Positions 15,403 to 24,232 of a stretch of 64,000 nt of DNA are shown piece by piece (the stretch's first letter is position 1; each line of letters begins with the position of its first letter). The position numbers and the translations under genes are program-made. Origin of the DNA: CAZLFQ01 sp964625465 (GTDB lineage Bacteria > Pseudomonadota > Alphaproteobacteria > Rickettsiales > Midichloriaceae); NCBI GenBank assembly GCA_964625465.1, contig CAZVFD010000004.1, positions 1 to 64,000 of the forward strand, in the 5' to 3' direction. The notes under the pieces were generated by a model. That model was not told where the DNA came from, did no database searches, and saw nothing but the letters and a program-made list of their open reading frames with translations.

Positions 15403-17598
15403 TTATCTCTTATCAATCCAAAGTTTTCCTAAAACAATCCTGCCAGTGCTACCGCGTTTGCCTTTCCAAACATGGATGTCTTTTAGTGATTGTTTACCAG
15501 ACTTGTTCTGCCAATGTAAGCCTTCTTCGATATTAAATATTTTAATATCTTTCAACTTGCCTTGCTTGAACTTCTGTAACGCTACACCGCGGCCGCGTTT
15601 CATTTCTGGAATTTCATTCACTGGGAAAATTACCAACCTTCTATTCTCACCAACTACCGCTACAGTGTTGCCAGTCAGTGGCAAGCAGAATACTGCATTG
15701 CCGTCACAGGTTAAAACATTTTTACCGCTTTTGGTCTGGGCTAAAATATCAGAAGCCAGAACAATGAAACCTTTGCCATCTTGAGCAGCAAGTAAATATT
15801 TTTCCTCGGCGTTATATTTAAACATTTGTAAAATATTTTCATCTTGCGCCATATCAAATATTAATCTGATTGGGTCGCCATCTCCTTTGCCACGGCTTAT
15901 TTTGTCACAGGCAATAGAATAGAATTTACCATGGTTAGTGAACGCAACGATCTTATCGTTACTCATCACCGATGCAGTAAACCATTCGTTATCACCTTCT
16001 TTATATTTAATTTGCTGTAGGTTATGTCCTTTCATCGCACGCAGCCAACCCATCTCTGAACACACCACTGTTAGTGGTTCTTTTTCAACAAATGCTTCCA
16101 TATCAATTGGTTCAATTGATGGTGCGTCACTTAATTCAGTTTTACGTTTGCCAAGAGGCGTTTTATTGTACAAACCTTTGATTTCTTTGATTTCGTCAGA
16201 AATAACGCCATTGAGTTTGTCTTCGTCTTTTAGGATTTCTTTGATGTTTTTTCTTTCTTCTTTTAGCTCTTTATTCTCTTTCTTAATTTGCATTTCTTCG
16301 AGTCTGCGAAGTGCTCTTAAGCGCGTATTTAAAATTGCTTCAACTTGATTGTCAGTAAGTTGCCACTTTTTAACCATCACCGCTTTTGGATCATCTTCTT
16401 CGCGGATAATTCTTATCACTTCATCAAGATTCAAGAACGCGATCAATAAACCATCAAGAATTTCCAAGCGGTTTTCAATATTGCCTAAGCGATATTCTAA
16501 CCTACGTGTAGTTACAACTCTTCTATGGTCTAAAAATTCAGTTAGTACTTGTTTGATGTTCATCACATGCGGTACAGACTTCGAATCAAGTACATTCATG
16601 TTGAGCTGAACTTTTATTTCCAAATCGGTAAGTTTAAATAGCGACTCCATTATTACATTGGCATCGATATTTTTACTCTTTGGTGTGAGTACAACTCTAA
16701 TATCTTCAGCTGACATATCTTGGAATGTCTCTAAAAACGGCAATCTTTTCTCATTGAAAAGTGCTGCCATTTTCTCAATTAGTCCGCGTTTTTGAACTTG
16801 ATATGGCAGTTCTGTAACAATAATTTTATATTGCCCTCTTTCTAATTTCTCAACTTCCCATTTCGCACGCAGTCTGAAACTACCACGCCCAGTTTCGTAT
16901 GCTTTTTTAACATTTTCCCAAGGCTCGACCATTACACCACCAGTTGGAAAATCAGGGCCTTTCACATATTTTAAAAGAGAATCAATTGCCGCATTTGGGG
17001 ATTTTATTAAATGCAATAAGGCATCGCAAAGCTCAACCAAGTTATGTGGCGGTATCGAAGTCGCCATACCAACAGCAATCCCTTCTGTACCATTCGCTAA
17101 AATATTTGGAACTGCAGATGGAAGTAAAACAGGCTCTTCGTCGCTACCATCATAGTTCGGTCTGAAATCAACCGTGTTATTTTCAATATCTTTTAAAAGT
17201 AATGTAGCGTACTGAGTAAGTCTTGCTTCGGTGTACCTCATTGCAGCTTGGCTATCACCGTCAACTGAACCAAAATTTCCTTGGCCATCAACCATTGGGT
17301 AGCGTGATGCAAATGTTTGCGCCATTCTAACTAATGCATCATAAACTGAAGCGTCACCGTGCGGATGGAATTTACCAATTACATCACCAACAATACGTGC
17401 GCACTTTTTATATCCAGTTTTTGGGTCTAACTTCAGTTGCAACATTGCATATAGCAAACGACGATGCACTGGTTTCAAGCCGTCTCTAACGTCGGGCAAT
17501 GAACGTGACATTATGGTTGAAAGTGCGTAAGATAAATACCTGTCGCCTAATGCCGACTCAAAATTTACTTCTTGAATATTGCTCTTAGAAGATGCCAT
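15403..17598 (-). CDS. parC: DNA topoisomerase IV subunit A
   Basis: ParC cuts and rejoins DNA to decatenate chromosomes. The 731-residue protein has the winged-helix core SRSLPDVRDGLKPVHRRLLY, the gate region GKFHPHGDASVYDALVRMAQ near 76-95 and the catalytic tyrosine Tyr122 in RYTEARL. A coiled coil lies at about 430-480. The C-terminal beta-pinwheel is short and degenerate, as expected of ParC rather than GyrA, and no GyrA box is present. The residue matching E. coli ParC Ser80 is Ala83, as in many alphaproteobacteria. AGGAAA precedes the ATG. parE is not in the window. Confidence 0.93.
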   Translation of the reverse strand: MASSKSNIQEVNFESALGDRYLSYALSTIMSRSLPDVRDGLKPVHRRLLYAMLQLKLDPKTGYKKCARIVGDVIGKFHPHGDASVYDALVRMAQTFASRYPMVDGQGNFGSVDGDSQAAMRYTEARLTQYATLLLKDIENNTVDFRPNYDGSDEEPVLLPSAVPNILANGTEGIAVGMATSIPPHNLVELCDALLHLIKSPNAAIDSLLKYVKGPDFPTGGVMVEPWENVKKAYETGRGSFRLRAKWEVEKLERGQYKIIVTELPYQVQKRGLIEKMAALFNEKRLPFLETFQDMSAEDIRVVLTPKSKNIDANVIMESLFKLTDLEIKVQLNMNVLDSKSVPHVMNIKQVLTEFLDHRRVVTTRRLEYRLGNIENRLEILDGLLIAFLNLDEVIRIIREEDDPKAVMVKKWQLTDNQVEAILNTRLRALRRLEEMQIKKENKELKEERKNIKEILKDEDKLNGVISDEIKEIKGLYNKTPLGKRKTELSDAPSIEPIDMEAFVEKEPLTVVCSEMGWLRAMKGHNLQQIKYKEGDNEWFTASVMSNDKIVAFTNHGKFYSIACDKISRGKGDGDPIRLIFDMAQDENILQMFKYNAEEKYLLAAQDGKGFIVLASDILAQTKSGKNVLTCDGNAVFCLPLTGNTVAVVGENRRLVIFPVNEIPEMKRGRGVALQKFKQGKLKDIKIFNIEEGLHWQNKSGKQSLKDIHVWKGKRGSTGRIVLGKLWIDKR

Positions 17599-17729
17599 TT
17601 TCCTAGGTTGTAATGTGTATTATGGCTTATAGTATCCGCATAAACGCAGGGATTTCAAGTTTTTTTAAGATTGAAAGCTCAGAGAATATGTGATGTGATG
17701 CCTATAGGGGAATTAAAAAGGGAATTATT

Positions 17730-18008
17730 GTGATTACCGACGAGTATGTGTTCATAAGAATAGACCCTAGAAAAAGAATCAATCTAGAGGAAGACATTCG
17801 ATACTTATATAGTAGTGGTCTTGGTAGGCTGTATGAGAGTTTAAAAGCTCGGGATATAGATCCAGACCCAGACTATTTCCAGCTTGTGCGCACTGCCAAC
17901 CCGTATTGGTATAAGGAAACATGTATAACCGCTGCTAAAAGCTTGAAACTGGCGCACATCCTTTATTGGTATGCTCAGCTAGGCAAAAATAGTTATAAAA
18001 GAATATGA
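17730..18008 (+). CDS. hypothetical small protein (GTG start)
   Basis: This 92-residue protein starts at GTG. AGGGA lies 7-8 bases upstream and no better ATG exists. It is charged and aromatic-rich (YLYSSGLGRLYESLKARD, NPYWYKETCITAAKSLKLA), without signal or membrane helix. I do not recognise a family. It lies between the divergent parC and typA and has its own short leader. It could be a lineage-specific gene. Sequence length and a good ribosome site make it more likely real than not. Confidence 0.5.
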   Translation: MITDEYVFIRIDPRKRINLEEDIRYLYSSGLGRLYESLKARDIDPDPDYFQLVRTANPYWYKETCITAAKSLKLAHILYWYAQLGKNSYKRI

Positions 18009-18048
18009 TGCAAGAATTAGTGAATTACTAAGTAAAGCGTATCTTCTA

Positions 18049-18077
18049 TTGTTATTTTCACTTCAATGGGTTAGAAT
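18049..18077 (+). promoter_or_regulatory. sigma70 promoter of typA
   Basis: TTGTTA (18049-18054), 17 bases, TAGAAT (18072-18077). The start codon follows 46 bases later with AGGAA in front. Confidence 0.65.
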
Positions 18078-18122
18078 GGTCGTTATTATTACAACGCACT
18101 TTCGGGGCAGGAACTTTAAAAT

Positions 18123-19928
18123 ATGACAGAAATAAGAAACATAGCAATCATTGCGCATGTTGACCATGGCAAGACAACTTTAGTAGACAAGATGTTAAGA
18201 CAAAGCGGAACATTCCGTGACAATCAACAGGTTGCAGAGCGTCTTATGGACAGCAATGACCTAGAGCGTGAGCGTGGAATTACAATTTTAGCTAAGGCTA
18301 CTTCACTACATTACGATGGTATTAAATATAATATCGTAGACACACCTGGCCACGCCGACTTCGGAGGCGAGGTTGAGCGTGTACTATCGATGGTTGATGG
18401 CGTAGTGCTTCTTGTTGATTCATCTGAAGGGCCAATGCCACAAACTAAATTCGTACTTTCTAAAGCATTAGCATTAGGACTTAAGCCGATTGTAGTAATT
18501 AACAAAGTAGATCGTCCAGATCGCAGAATTGAAGAAGTGCATAACGAAATTTTTGATTTATTCTCAGCACTCGATGCAAATGAAGAGCAATTAGATTTCC
18601 CAACCTTATTTGCAGTAGGCCGTGAAGGATGGGCAAGCACATCTGCAGATGTAAAAGGCGAAGATTTAAAACCACTTTTCGATTTGATGAAAAACAGAGT
18701 CCCTGCACCAAATGTAGACAAAACGGCTCCATTTAGCATGCTTGCAAGTATTTTGACCTACGACAATTATGTTGGACGCGTATTAATTGGCAAGGTTTAT
18801 TCTGGCTCTGCGAAAGTCGGCTCACCAGTTAAAAGTATCGGACTTGACGGCAAGACTATTGAGACCACCAAACTTACAAAGTTATTTGGCTTTAGAGGAA
18901 TTGAAAGAATCCCAGCTGAAATTGCTGAAGCGGGTGACATCGTGGCTATTGCAGGTATTGAATTAACCTCTGTTGCTGACACGATCTGTGCACCAGAAGT
19001 AGTAGAACCAATTAAATCGACACCGATTGACCCTCCTACAATGGCTATAACCATTAGCGTCAACAATTCACCTCTTGCTGGCCAAGAAGGTACGAAAGTT
19101 ACATCTCGCATCATCCTTGAGCGTCTAGAAAGAGAAGCTGAAAGCAACGTTGCTATTACTCTAAACATCTCTGAAACAGGCGAGAGTTTTGAAGTTGGTG
19201 GTCGCGGAGAATTACAGCTTGGCGTGTTGATTGAGAATATGCGTCGTGAAGGATTCGAACTATCTGTGTCTCGTCCTAAAGTATTATTCAAAGAAGAAAA
19301 TGGCCAGAAGCTTGAGCCAATCGAGGAAGTTGTAATTGATGTGGATGACGCTTTCACTGGTACCGTTGTAGAAAAAGTTTCGCAGCGTAAAGGTGAGATG
19401 CAAGAAATGCGTCCATCAAGCGGCGGCAAAACCAGAATGATATTCCACGTGCCATCACGCGGACTAATCGGTTACCAAAGCGAATTCAGAAATGACACTC
19501 GTGGCACAGGGACACTAAACAGATTGTTCCATAGCTACCAACCGTACAAAGGCGACATTCCAACTCGCAGAAATGGTGCGTTGATTTCAAATTCAAATGG
19601 CGAAGCAGTTGCTTATGCGCTTTGGAATTTGGAAGATCGTGGAATTATGTTCGTTCTACCTAAAACAAAGTTATATGAAGGCATGGTCATTGGTGAGCAT
19701 AATCGCGACAACGATTTGGAAGTCAATCCAATTCGTGGTAAGCAGCTTACAAATATCCGCGCCGCAGGAAGTGATGAAAACATTAAACTCACACCTGCTA
19801 AATTGTTTACATTGGAAGAAACACTTTCTTATATTAAAGATGACGAGTTAGTTGAAGTAACTCCAAAATCTATAAGGCTTAGAAAGAGATTCTTAAACCC
19901 AGTAGACCGTAAACGCGCGGGGAAGTAA
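18123..19928 (+). CDS. typA: Ribosome-associated GTPase TypA/BipA
   Basis: This 601-residue translational GTPase, related to EF-G and LepA, binds the ribosomal A site and assists 50S assembly and stress adaptation. G motifs are visible: AHVDHGKTTLVDKML near 11-25 (G1), the RGIT switch (G2), DTPGHADFGGEVE (G3), NKVDRPDRR (G4). They are followed by beta-barrel domain 2, two ferredoxin-like domains (VGGRGELQLGVLIENMRREG), and the BipA-specific C-terminal domain with MRPSSGGKTRMIFHVPSRGLIGY. It is full length. A strong promoter lies upstream and a 13-bp dyad directly after the stop codon, so it is probably monocistronic. Confidence 0.97.
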   Translation: MTEIRNIAIIAHVDHGKTTLVDKMLRQSGTFRDNQQVAERLMDSNDLERERGITILAKATSLHYDGIKYNIVDTPGHADFGGEVERVLSMVDGVVLLVDSSEGPMPQTKFVLSKALALGLKPIVVINKVDRPDRRIEEVHNEIFDLFSALDANEEQLDFPTLFAVGREGWASTSADVKGEDLKPLFDLMKNRVPAPNVDKTAPFSMLASILTYDNYVGRVLIGKVYSGSAKVGSPVKSIGLDGKTIETTKLTKLFGFRGIERIPAEIAEAGDIVAIAGIELTSVADTICAPEVVEPIKSTPIDPPTMAITISVNNSPLAGQEGTKVTSRIILERLEREAESNVAITLNISETGESFEVGGRGELQLGVLIENMRREGFELSVSRPKVLFKEENGQKLEPIEEVVIDVDDAFTGTVVEKVSQRKGEMQEMRPSSGGKTRMIFHVPSRGLIGYQSEFRNDTRGTGTLNRLFHSYQPYKGDIPTRRNGALISNSNGEAVAYALWNLEDRGIMFVLPKTKLYEGMVIGEHNRDNDLEVNPIRGKQLTNIRAAGSDENIKLTPAKLFTLEETLSYIKDDELVEVTPKSIRLRKRFLNPVDRKRAGK

Positions 19929-19946
19929 TTTTTTGCAGTTGATAGC

Positions 19947-19989
19947 TTCGTTATAAGTCCACTAATATTATTGCTAGACTTATAACGAA
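19947..19989. terminator. 13-bp perfect inverted repeat after typA
   Basis: TTCGTTATAAGTC (19947-19959) and GACTTATAACGAA (19977-19989) are perfect complements around a 17-base AT-rich loop. They start 18 bases after the typA stop and are followed by cttttc. The stem is long but AT-rich and the U-run short. It could be a terminator or a binding site for a dimeric regulator controlling the next gene. Confidence 0.5.
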
Positions 19990-20004
19990 CTTTTCAAAGC
20001 CTGT

Positions 20005-20376
20005 ATGCAAATCTCAAAAGAAGACCTCAAAAACCTTTTGAATATTGTTCATGCAGTAGACTCCATTGAAGCCCCTCAATGCGATGACAACAAAGTTAAA
20101 TTCAAGTGGGACACCGAGACTTTCAACAGACTAATACTTTTTCTCATGATTAAATTAGACCTTTTCGAAAGTCCCGACGCTATAATGAGTACTAAAGGGG
20201 TACTTACAAGAACATTCTATCTTGAGCACCCAAATAATATTCTATTAAAAACCACTCGTAGCTATAAAAACGACATGACTATTGAATTTACCAGTGCCGC
20301 GCTGAAAAAAAAATTTTTAGATATGCTGGCAGGAGAAAGATTGAACAGAGACGAAAATTTTAAGACTCTAAATTAG
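20005..20376 (+). CDS. hypothetical protein, 123 residues
   Basis: This soluble mixed alpha/beta protein has no signal peptide (MQISKEDLKNLLNIVHAVDS at the N-terminus; FNRLILFLMIKLDLFESPD in the middle; a basic C-terminus). No known motif is recognised. It lies downstream of the typA hairpin with only 15 bases between, so its transcription would depend on read-through or on a promoter inside that region. It is convergent with the TIGR02186 gene. Confidence 0.5.
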   Translation: MQISKEDLKNLLNIVHAVDSIEAPQCDDNKVKFKWDTETFNRLILFLMIKLDLFESPDAIMSTKGVLTRTFYLEHPNNILLKTTRSYKNDMTIEFTSAALKKKFLDMLAGERLNRDENFKTLN

Positions 20377-20426
20377 GATGATGTTTCTACATCTCAAAAA
20401 AGATACGCCACAAAAATCACCAGGTA

Positions 20427-21164
20427 TTAGTGCTTAAAAGTTACGCCCACAATCCCACCAACAATAATAGCTATAAAGATTGCAATTATTGAATAAATTA
20501 TTGGGCTATTACTCGACATACTATCTATACTTGCAAAAAACTCACTTTGTTTAACTTCAAACCTTAGGCTCTCAGTTTGCGTCAATTTCCCATCTTCAAA
20601 TTCAGCAATCTTAATAATATAATCACCAACTGGAACAGTTTTATTGAGCTTAATCTTAATTCTAAAAATACTCCCACCTATAACCTCTATAGGATTAATT
20701 GAATCAAGATATTGCCCCACAGATTGTTGATACTCTTTGAATGCATGATTGAACTTTAGCATCTCATCTTTTTCATAAGTCTCATGTGAGAAATAATCGC
20801 TGTAATCTAGATTGAATCCTAAAATTTTTAAAGTGTCGTAATCGGTTATTTTCTCAAGTGAGTTTGTGGCATAAATCTGGTAAAAACTAAATGTTGCTGG
20901 AATGTATAATCTTTTAGCATTTAACCAGATGCCATATTTTTTTTCCTTCTTCCAAATATTATAACCCTTAGTAGGACCAGTAACTGAAGTAATTATGCTT
21001 GTCCCTCCTCTAACCAAACCAGAAATGGCTATTTCATCACCTTGAAACTTAGAATCCTTAATAACTTCGGTTTTTGTTATATCAATCCCATAGATTACAG
21101 CATGGGAAGTATAGCTATATGAAATAATAAATAGAGCTAGGGCAAATTTTATGAACTTCATCAT
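20427..21164 (-). CDS. TIGR02186 family membrane-anchored protein
   Basis: This 245-residue protein has an N-terminal signal sequence (FIKFALALFIISYSYTSHAV) and a single C-terminal membrane helix (SPIIYSIIAIFIAIIVGGIV), so the ~190-residue middle is periplasmic. Its content matches the alphaproteobacterial TIGR02186 family: IDITKTEVIKDSKFQGDEIA, then GPTKGYNIWKKEKKYGIWLN. Members typically stand next to a TSUP permease, exactly as here. The gene overlaps the TSUP stop codon by 1 base with AGGAAAAT as ribosome site. A joint role in sulfur-compound or organic anion export is inferred. Confidence 0.82.
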   Translation of the reverse strand: MMKFIKFALALFIISYSYTSHAVIYGIDITKTEVIKDSKFQGDEIAISGLVRGGTSIITSVTGPTKGYNIWKKEKKYGIWLNAKRLYIPATFSFYQIYATNSLEKITDYDTLKILGFNLDYSDYFSHETYEKDEMLKFNHAFKEYQQSVGQYLDSINPIEVIGGSIFRIKIKLNKTVPVGDYIIKIAEFEDGKLTQTESLRFEVKQSEFFASIDSMSSNSPIIYSIIAIFIAIIVGGIVGVTFKH

Positions 21165-22087
21165 TATTTTCCTAATTGATCTATTTCATAAAAATTCTCA
21201 GGAGCAATCAAGAGTTCGCTACCAATATTAACTGCCATAATCAATATAATTAAAGCTAAAACTATTCTAAATTTTTTAGGCTCGATTTTCATACCAATTT
21301 TTGCCCCTATTTGAGCCCCTACCACAGTCCCGAAAATCAATATAACGCAAAGTATTATATCCATATTCTGAGATGTAAAAGAGTGAAGCAGTGTAGAGAA
21401 AATACTTGTAAAAATAATTTGAAATTGGATGGTTCCACTTAAGAAAGACTCATCAATTCTTATCAAATAAAGCATGGCAGGAATCATAATAAATCCGCCA
21501 CCTATGCCTAACATTAATACAAAAAATCCTCCAAATAAGCCTACTAAAATAGGAATTAAGATACTAATTTTTTCTTCTGCAGACTTAAACTTCACTCTGA
21601 AAGGTAAAACATAAAACCAATGACTATGCCTCTTAGCTTTCTTAGCTTCCCCATTATTTGTGATGTGATCGTAGATTGCTATGATAGCTTCAAATGCAGT
21701 TTTCAGGCCTATTACAGTCAGTAAAACAAAAAACGAAAGCGAGATAAATGTATCTAGATCACCGTGATTTTTTAAATAATTAAATACACCTAAAGCAATT
21801 AAATTTCCAAGCAATCCTCCTGTAAGCATTGTTGCGCCCAAGCGAAAATCAACTCTACTTTTTCGCGCGTAAGCTATACACGACGATAAGGTACCAGCTG
21901 TCATCTGATTTGTAGCCGTAGCGACTGCTACTTGGGGCGGAACGCCAATTAGTGTCAGGTATGGCACTGAGATAATTCCACCACCAACACCAAAAATGCC
22001 GCTTAGGATTCCTGTAATCAAACCTATGAAGATCAGTATTAATAGGTCGACTTTAATATCTGCAATTGGTAAATATACTTCTAACAA
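21164..22087 (-). CDS. TSUP (TauE/SafE) family permease
   Basis: The 307-residue membrane protein shows the TSUP duplication: GILSGIFGVGGGIISVPYL near 24-42 and FGGFFVLMLGIGGGFIMIPA in the second half, with about eight helices and a cytoplasmic loop around 130-165 rich in His and Lys. The start is TTG, supported by AGGA 5-6 bases upstream; no ATG is available. TSUP proteins move sulfite, sulfonates or related anions. It is fourth in the efp-bolA-grxD-TSUP-TIGR02186 run, 13 bases after grxD. Confidence 0.9.
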   Translation of the reverse strand: MLEVYLPIADIKVDLLILIFIGLITGILSGIFGVGGGIISVPYLTLIGVPPQVAVATATNQMTAGTLSSCIAYARKSRVDFRLGATMLTGGLLGNLIALGVFNYLKNHGDLDTFISLSFFVLLTVIGLKTAFEAIIAIYDHITNNGEAKKAKRHSHWFYVLPFRVKFKSAEEKISILIPILVGLFGGFFVLMLGIGGGFIMIPAMLYLIRIDESFLSGTIQFQIIFTSIFSTLLHSFTSQNMDIILCVILIFGTVVGAQIGAKIGMKIEPKKFRIVLALIILIMAVNIGSELLIAPENFYEIDQLGK

Positions 22088-22100
22088 TTTTTTCCTGTAA

Positions 22101-22430
22101 CTATACTTTAGTTTTCACTTGTTTCTGATCAAGCAATGTTTTCAACTCGCCAGATTCATACATTTCTCTGACTATATCACACCCACCAACAAATTCACCT
22201 TTTATGTAAAGCTGTGGGATTGTAGGCCAATTTGTAAAGTCTTTAATGCCTTGTCTAATTTCTTCATTCTCCAAAACATCAATGCCTTTGAAATCTACAC
22301 CCAGTCTTCCAAGAACTTGGACAACTACGTTTGAAAATCCACATCTTGGAAACTGTGGTGTACCCTTCATGTAAAGTACAACATCGTTTTCTGAAATATC
22401 TTGTTTGATTTGTGAAAAAATATCACTCAT
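22101..22430 (-). CDS. grxD: Monothiol glutaredoxin (Grx4/GrxD type)
   Basis: The 109-residue single-domain glutaredoxin carries the monothiol active site: KGTPQFPRCGFSNVVVQVL contains CGFS near residues 31-34. WPTIPQLYIKGEFVGGCDIV carries the cis-Pro and glutathione-binding GG. CGFS glutaredoxins bind a bridging [2Fe-2S] cluster and pass it on, usually with BolA. BolA is encoded 9 bases upstream, so this is the classical Grx-BolA cluster-delivery pair. Confidence 0.96.
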   Translation of the reverse strand: MSDIFSQIKQDISENDVVLYMKGTPQFPRCGFSNVVVQVLGRLGVDFKGIDVLENEEIRQGIKDFTNWPTIPQLYIKGEFVGGCDIVREMYESGELKTLLDQKQVKTKV

Positions 22431-22439
22431 TGCAATCCC

Positions 22440-22673
22440 CTATATTTTTTGAAATGTTTTTAATGCTAATGCATGAAGCTGGCCACCGACCATGTCTCCT
22501 AGTGAATCATACACTAACTTATGTTGCGCCACTCTGCTAAGCCCATTGAATTTAGCACTGGTGATGCGAAGTTCGTAGTGGTCACCATCCCCTGCTAAGT
22601 CTATTAGTTCAATCTGACTATCAGGAAACTTATTTTCTATTGTCGACTTTATTAGATCTGCTGAAACAGCCAT
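22440..22673 (-). CDS. bolA: BolA-family protein
   Basis: The 77-residue protein has the class II KH-like BolA fold. IELIDLAGDGDHYELRITS carries the conserved GDGDHY stretch. The helical FNGLSRVAQHKLVYDSLGD is followed by HALALKTFQKI, with the invariant C-terminal His. It partners CGFS glutaredoxin in Fe-S transfer and iron sensing. The start overlaps the efp stop by one base (TAATG), giving translational coupling. Confidence 0.95.
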   Translation of the reverse strand: MAVSADLIKSTIENKFPDSQIELIDLAGDGDHYELRITSAKFNGLSRVAQHKLVYDSLGDMVGGQLHALALKTFQKI

Positions 22674-23236
22674 TATTTCGCTCTTTCCATATATTCAAGG
22701 GAGGCTATTCTAACTACAACTTTATCGCCCGTACTAATGAATGGAGGAACCATTATCCTAACACCATTATCAAGTACTGCAGGCTTATAAGAAGATGCAG
22801 CTGTTTGATTTTTGATAGCAGGTTCACATTCTGCAACTTCAGCGATTACTGTGTCTGGTAACACGACTGCAATAGCTTCTTCGCCGTAAAACTCAACCAT
22901 GACATCCATACCTTCTTGAAGAAATGCCGCCTGTTCACCAACTAACTCTTTGTTCAAAGAAATCTGCTCGTAATTAGTCTTGTCCATAAGCTCTATGCTA
23001 TCGCCAGACTCGTACAAAAATTGGAAATCTCTAGCTTCTAGAGACACTTTTGTTACAGTCTCACTGCTACGGAATCTATTGTTGTTTTTTGTTCCATCTT
23101 TAATATCTTTCATTTCTACTTGCATGAACGCGCCGCCTTTACCAGGTTGAACGTGCTGAGTTTTCAATACTACCCATAAACGTTTATCTAATTCCAGAAG
23201 ATTTCCAACGCGAATATCGTTTGCACCTATTTTCAT
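22673..23236 (-). CDS. efp: Elongation factor P
   Basis: The 187-residue protein has three beta-barrel domains and relieves ribosome stalling at polyproline. GANDIRVGNLLELDKRLWVV opens domain I. The tip loop with the modification site reads VQPGKGGAFMQVEMKDI, where Lys in PGKGGA is the residue extended by beta-lysylation in many bacteria. The C-terminal part has GVRIMVPPFISTGDKVVVR. It heads the five-gene operon whose other members handle Fe-S and sulfur. EpmA/EpmB are not seen here. Confidence 0.96.
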   Translation of the reverse strand: MKIGANDIRVGNLLELDKRLWVVLKTQHVQPGKGGAFMQVEMKDIKDGTKNNNRFRSSETVTKVSLEARDFQFLYESGDSIELMDKTNYEQISLNKELVGEQAAFLQEGMDVMVEFYGEEAIAVVLPDTVIAEVAECEPAIKNQTAASSYKPAVLDNGVRIMVPPFISTGDKVVVRIASLEYMERAK

Positions 23237-23322
23237 TTTTTGCCTTGTTTTTATTCAGTGTTAAACATTTACCATAATTCTCCTATTTTTTCTATAGCGA
23301 TTTATTGCAGATACTGATTAGA

Positions 23323-23328
23323 TATAAT
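23323..23328 (+). promoter_or_regulatory. -10 box upstream of the arginase gene
   Basis: A perfect TATAAT stands 23 bases before the arginase ATG. The best -35 candidates (TTTATT at spacer 16) are weak, so an activator or an alternative recognition element may be involved. Confidence 0.35.
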
Positions 23329-23350
23329 ATGCAACTCGAATGGTAAGCTT

Positions 23351-24232
23351 ATGAAAATCTTTGAATTACTTGGAGTGGCTAGTGGTTGGGGAGCCAAAGT
23401 CAGGGACAGTGAAACTGGTGCACAGATTCTTAAGAACTCAAATTTCCATGCTAAATATCAGAATTTTATATGGGATAGAATGGTTTATCCCATGTTTAAT
23501 TCAAAGGAAAAATCTCTGCCTATAGGCATGCAGACCAAGCCTGTACTTTTAGATGTTTTTCAGAAAATATCCTCTTCAATACAAGAGATAATGAACAAAA
23601 AGCATTTCCCTATTATCATCGGTGGAGATCATAGCAATGCAATAGGAACCTGGAGCGGCGTTGTTAAGGCTCTAAATGCGAAGGAAGAATTTGGATTGAT
23701 TTGGATAGATGCGCATATGGATTCCCACACCTACGAAACAAGCCCATCCAAGGCGTTTCATGGAATGCCTTTGGCGGCACTACTTGGACATGGTGAACCA
23801 GAATTTGTTAACCTAGAAGGAATAGCTCCGAAGTTAAATCCTAAGCATGTCGTTCTAATGGGCATAAGAAGTTTTGAAGAAGGCGAGCAAAAGCTTTTAG
23901 AAAAATTAAATGTTCGCATTATGTACATGGATGAAATAAAAAGCCGAGGATTTGATGAATGTTTTAAGGAAGCTTTGTCGATTGTAAAAAAAGGCACTAA
24001 GCGCTTTGGAGTGAGCTTGGATTTAGATTTCTTTGACCCTGAGTTCGCGCCCGCAACACCATCTTTGGAACCGAATGGTGAAAGTCCATCAAATGTTCTG
24101 CCATCTCTAAAAAAACTACATAATGAAGAAAAGCTAGCAGCATTTGAGATAGTGGAATTCAACCCAAAGACAGATGCCAATAATATAACACTAAAACTAA
24201 TTCAAGATATAATTGACTCAGTTTTCAATTAA
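23351..24232 (+). CDS. rocF: Arginase family (ureohydrolase), probably arginase
   Basis: The 293-residue enzyme of the manganese ureohydrolase family splits arginine to ornithine and urea. The metal-binding motifs are complete: IIGGDHSNAIG near 94-104, IWIDAHMDSHT near 117-127, and SLDLDFFDP in the last third. The GTWSG tail of the first motif and FEIVEFNP near the C-terminus favour arginase over agmatinase or formimidoylglutamase. No other arginine gene is in the window, so it may serve nitrogen scavenging or deplete host arginine (inference). It is convergent with the DMT transporter and overlaps its end by 8 bases. Confidence 0.88.
   Translation: MKIFELLGVASGWGAKVRDSETGAQILKNSNFHAKYQNFIWDRMVYPMFNSKEKSLPIGMQTKPVLLDVFQKISSSIQEIMNKKHFPIIIGGDHSNAIGTWSGVVKALNAKEEFGLIWIDAHMDSHTYETSPSKAFHGMPLAALLGHGEPEFVNLEGIAPKLNPKHVVLMGIRSFEEGEQKLLEKLNVRIMYMDEIKSRGFDECFKEALSIVKKGTKRFGVSLDLDFFDPEFAPATPSLEPNGESPSNVLPSLKKLHNEEKLAAFEIVEFNPKTDANNITLKLIQDIIDSVFN

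Noticed and set aside
18311..19429. Long minus-strand open frames opposite typA.
   Set aside because: They mirror the codon bias of typA, lack ribosome sites and show no recognisable protein features.
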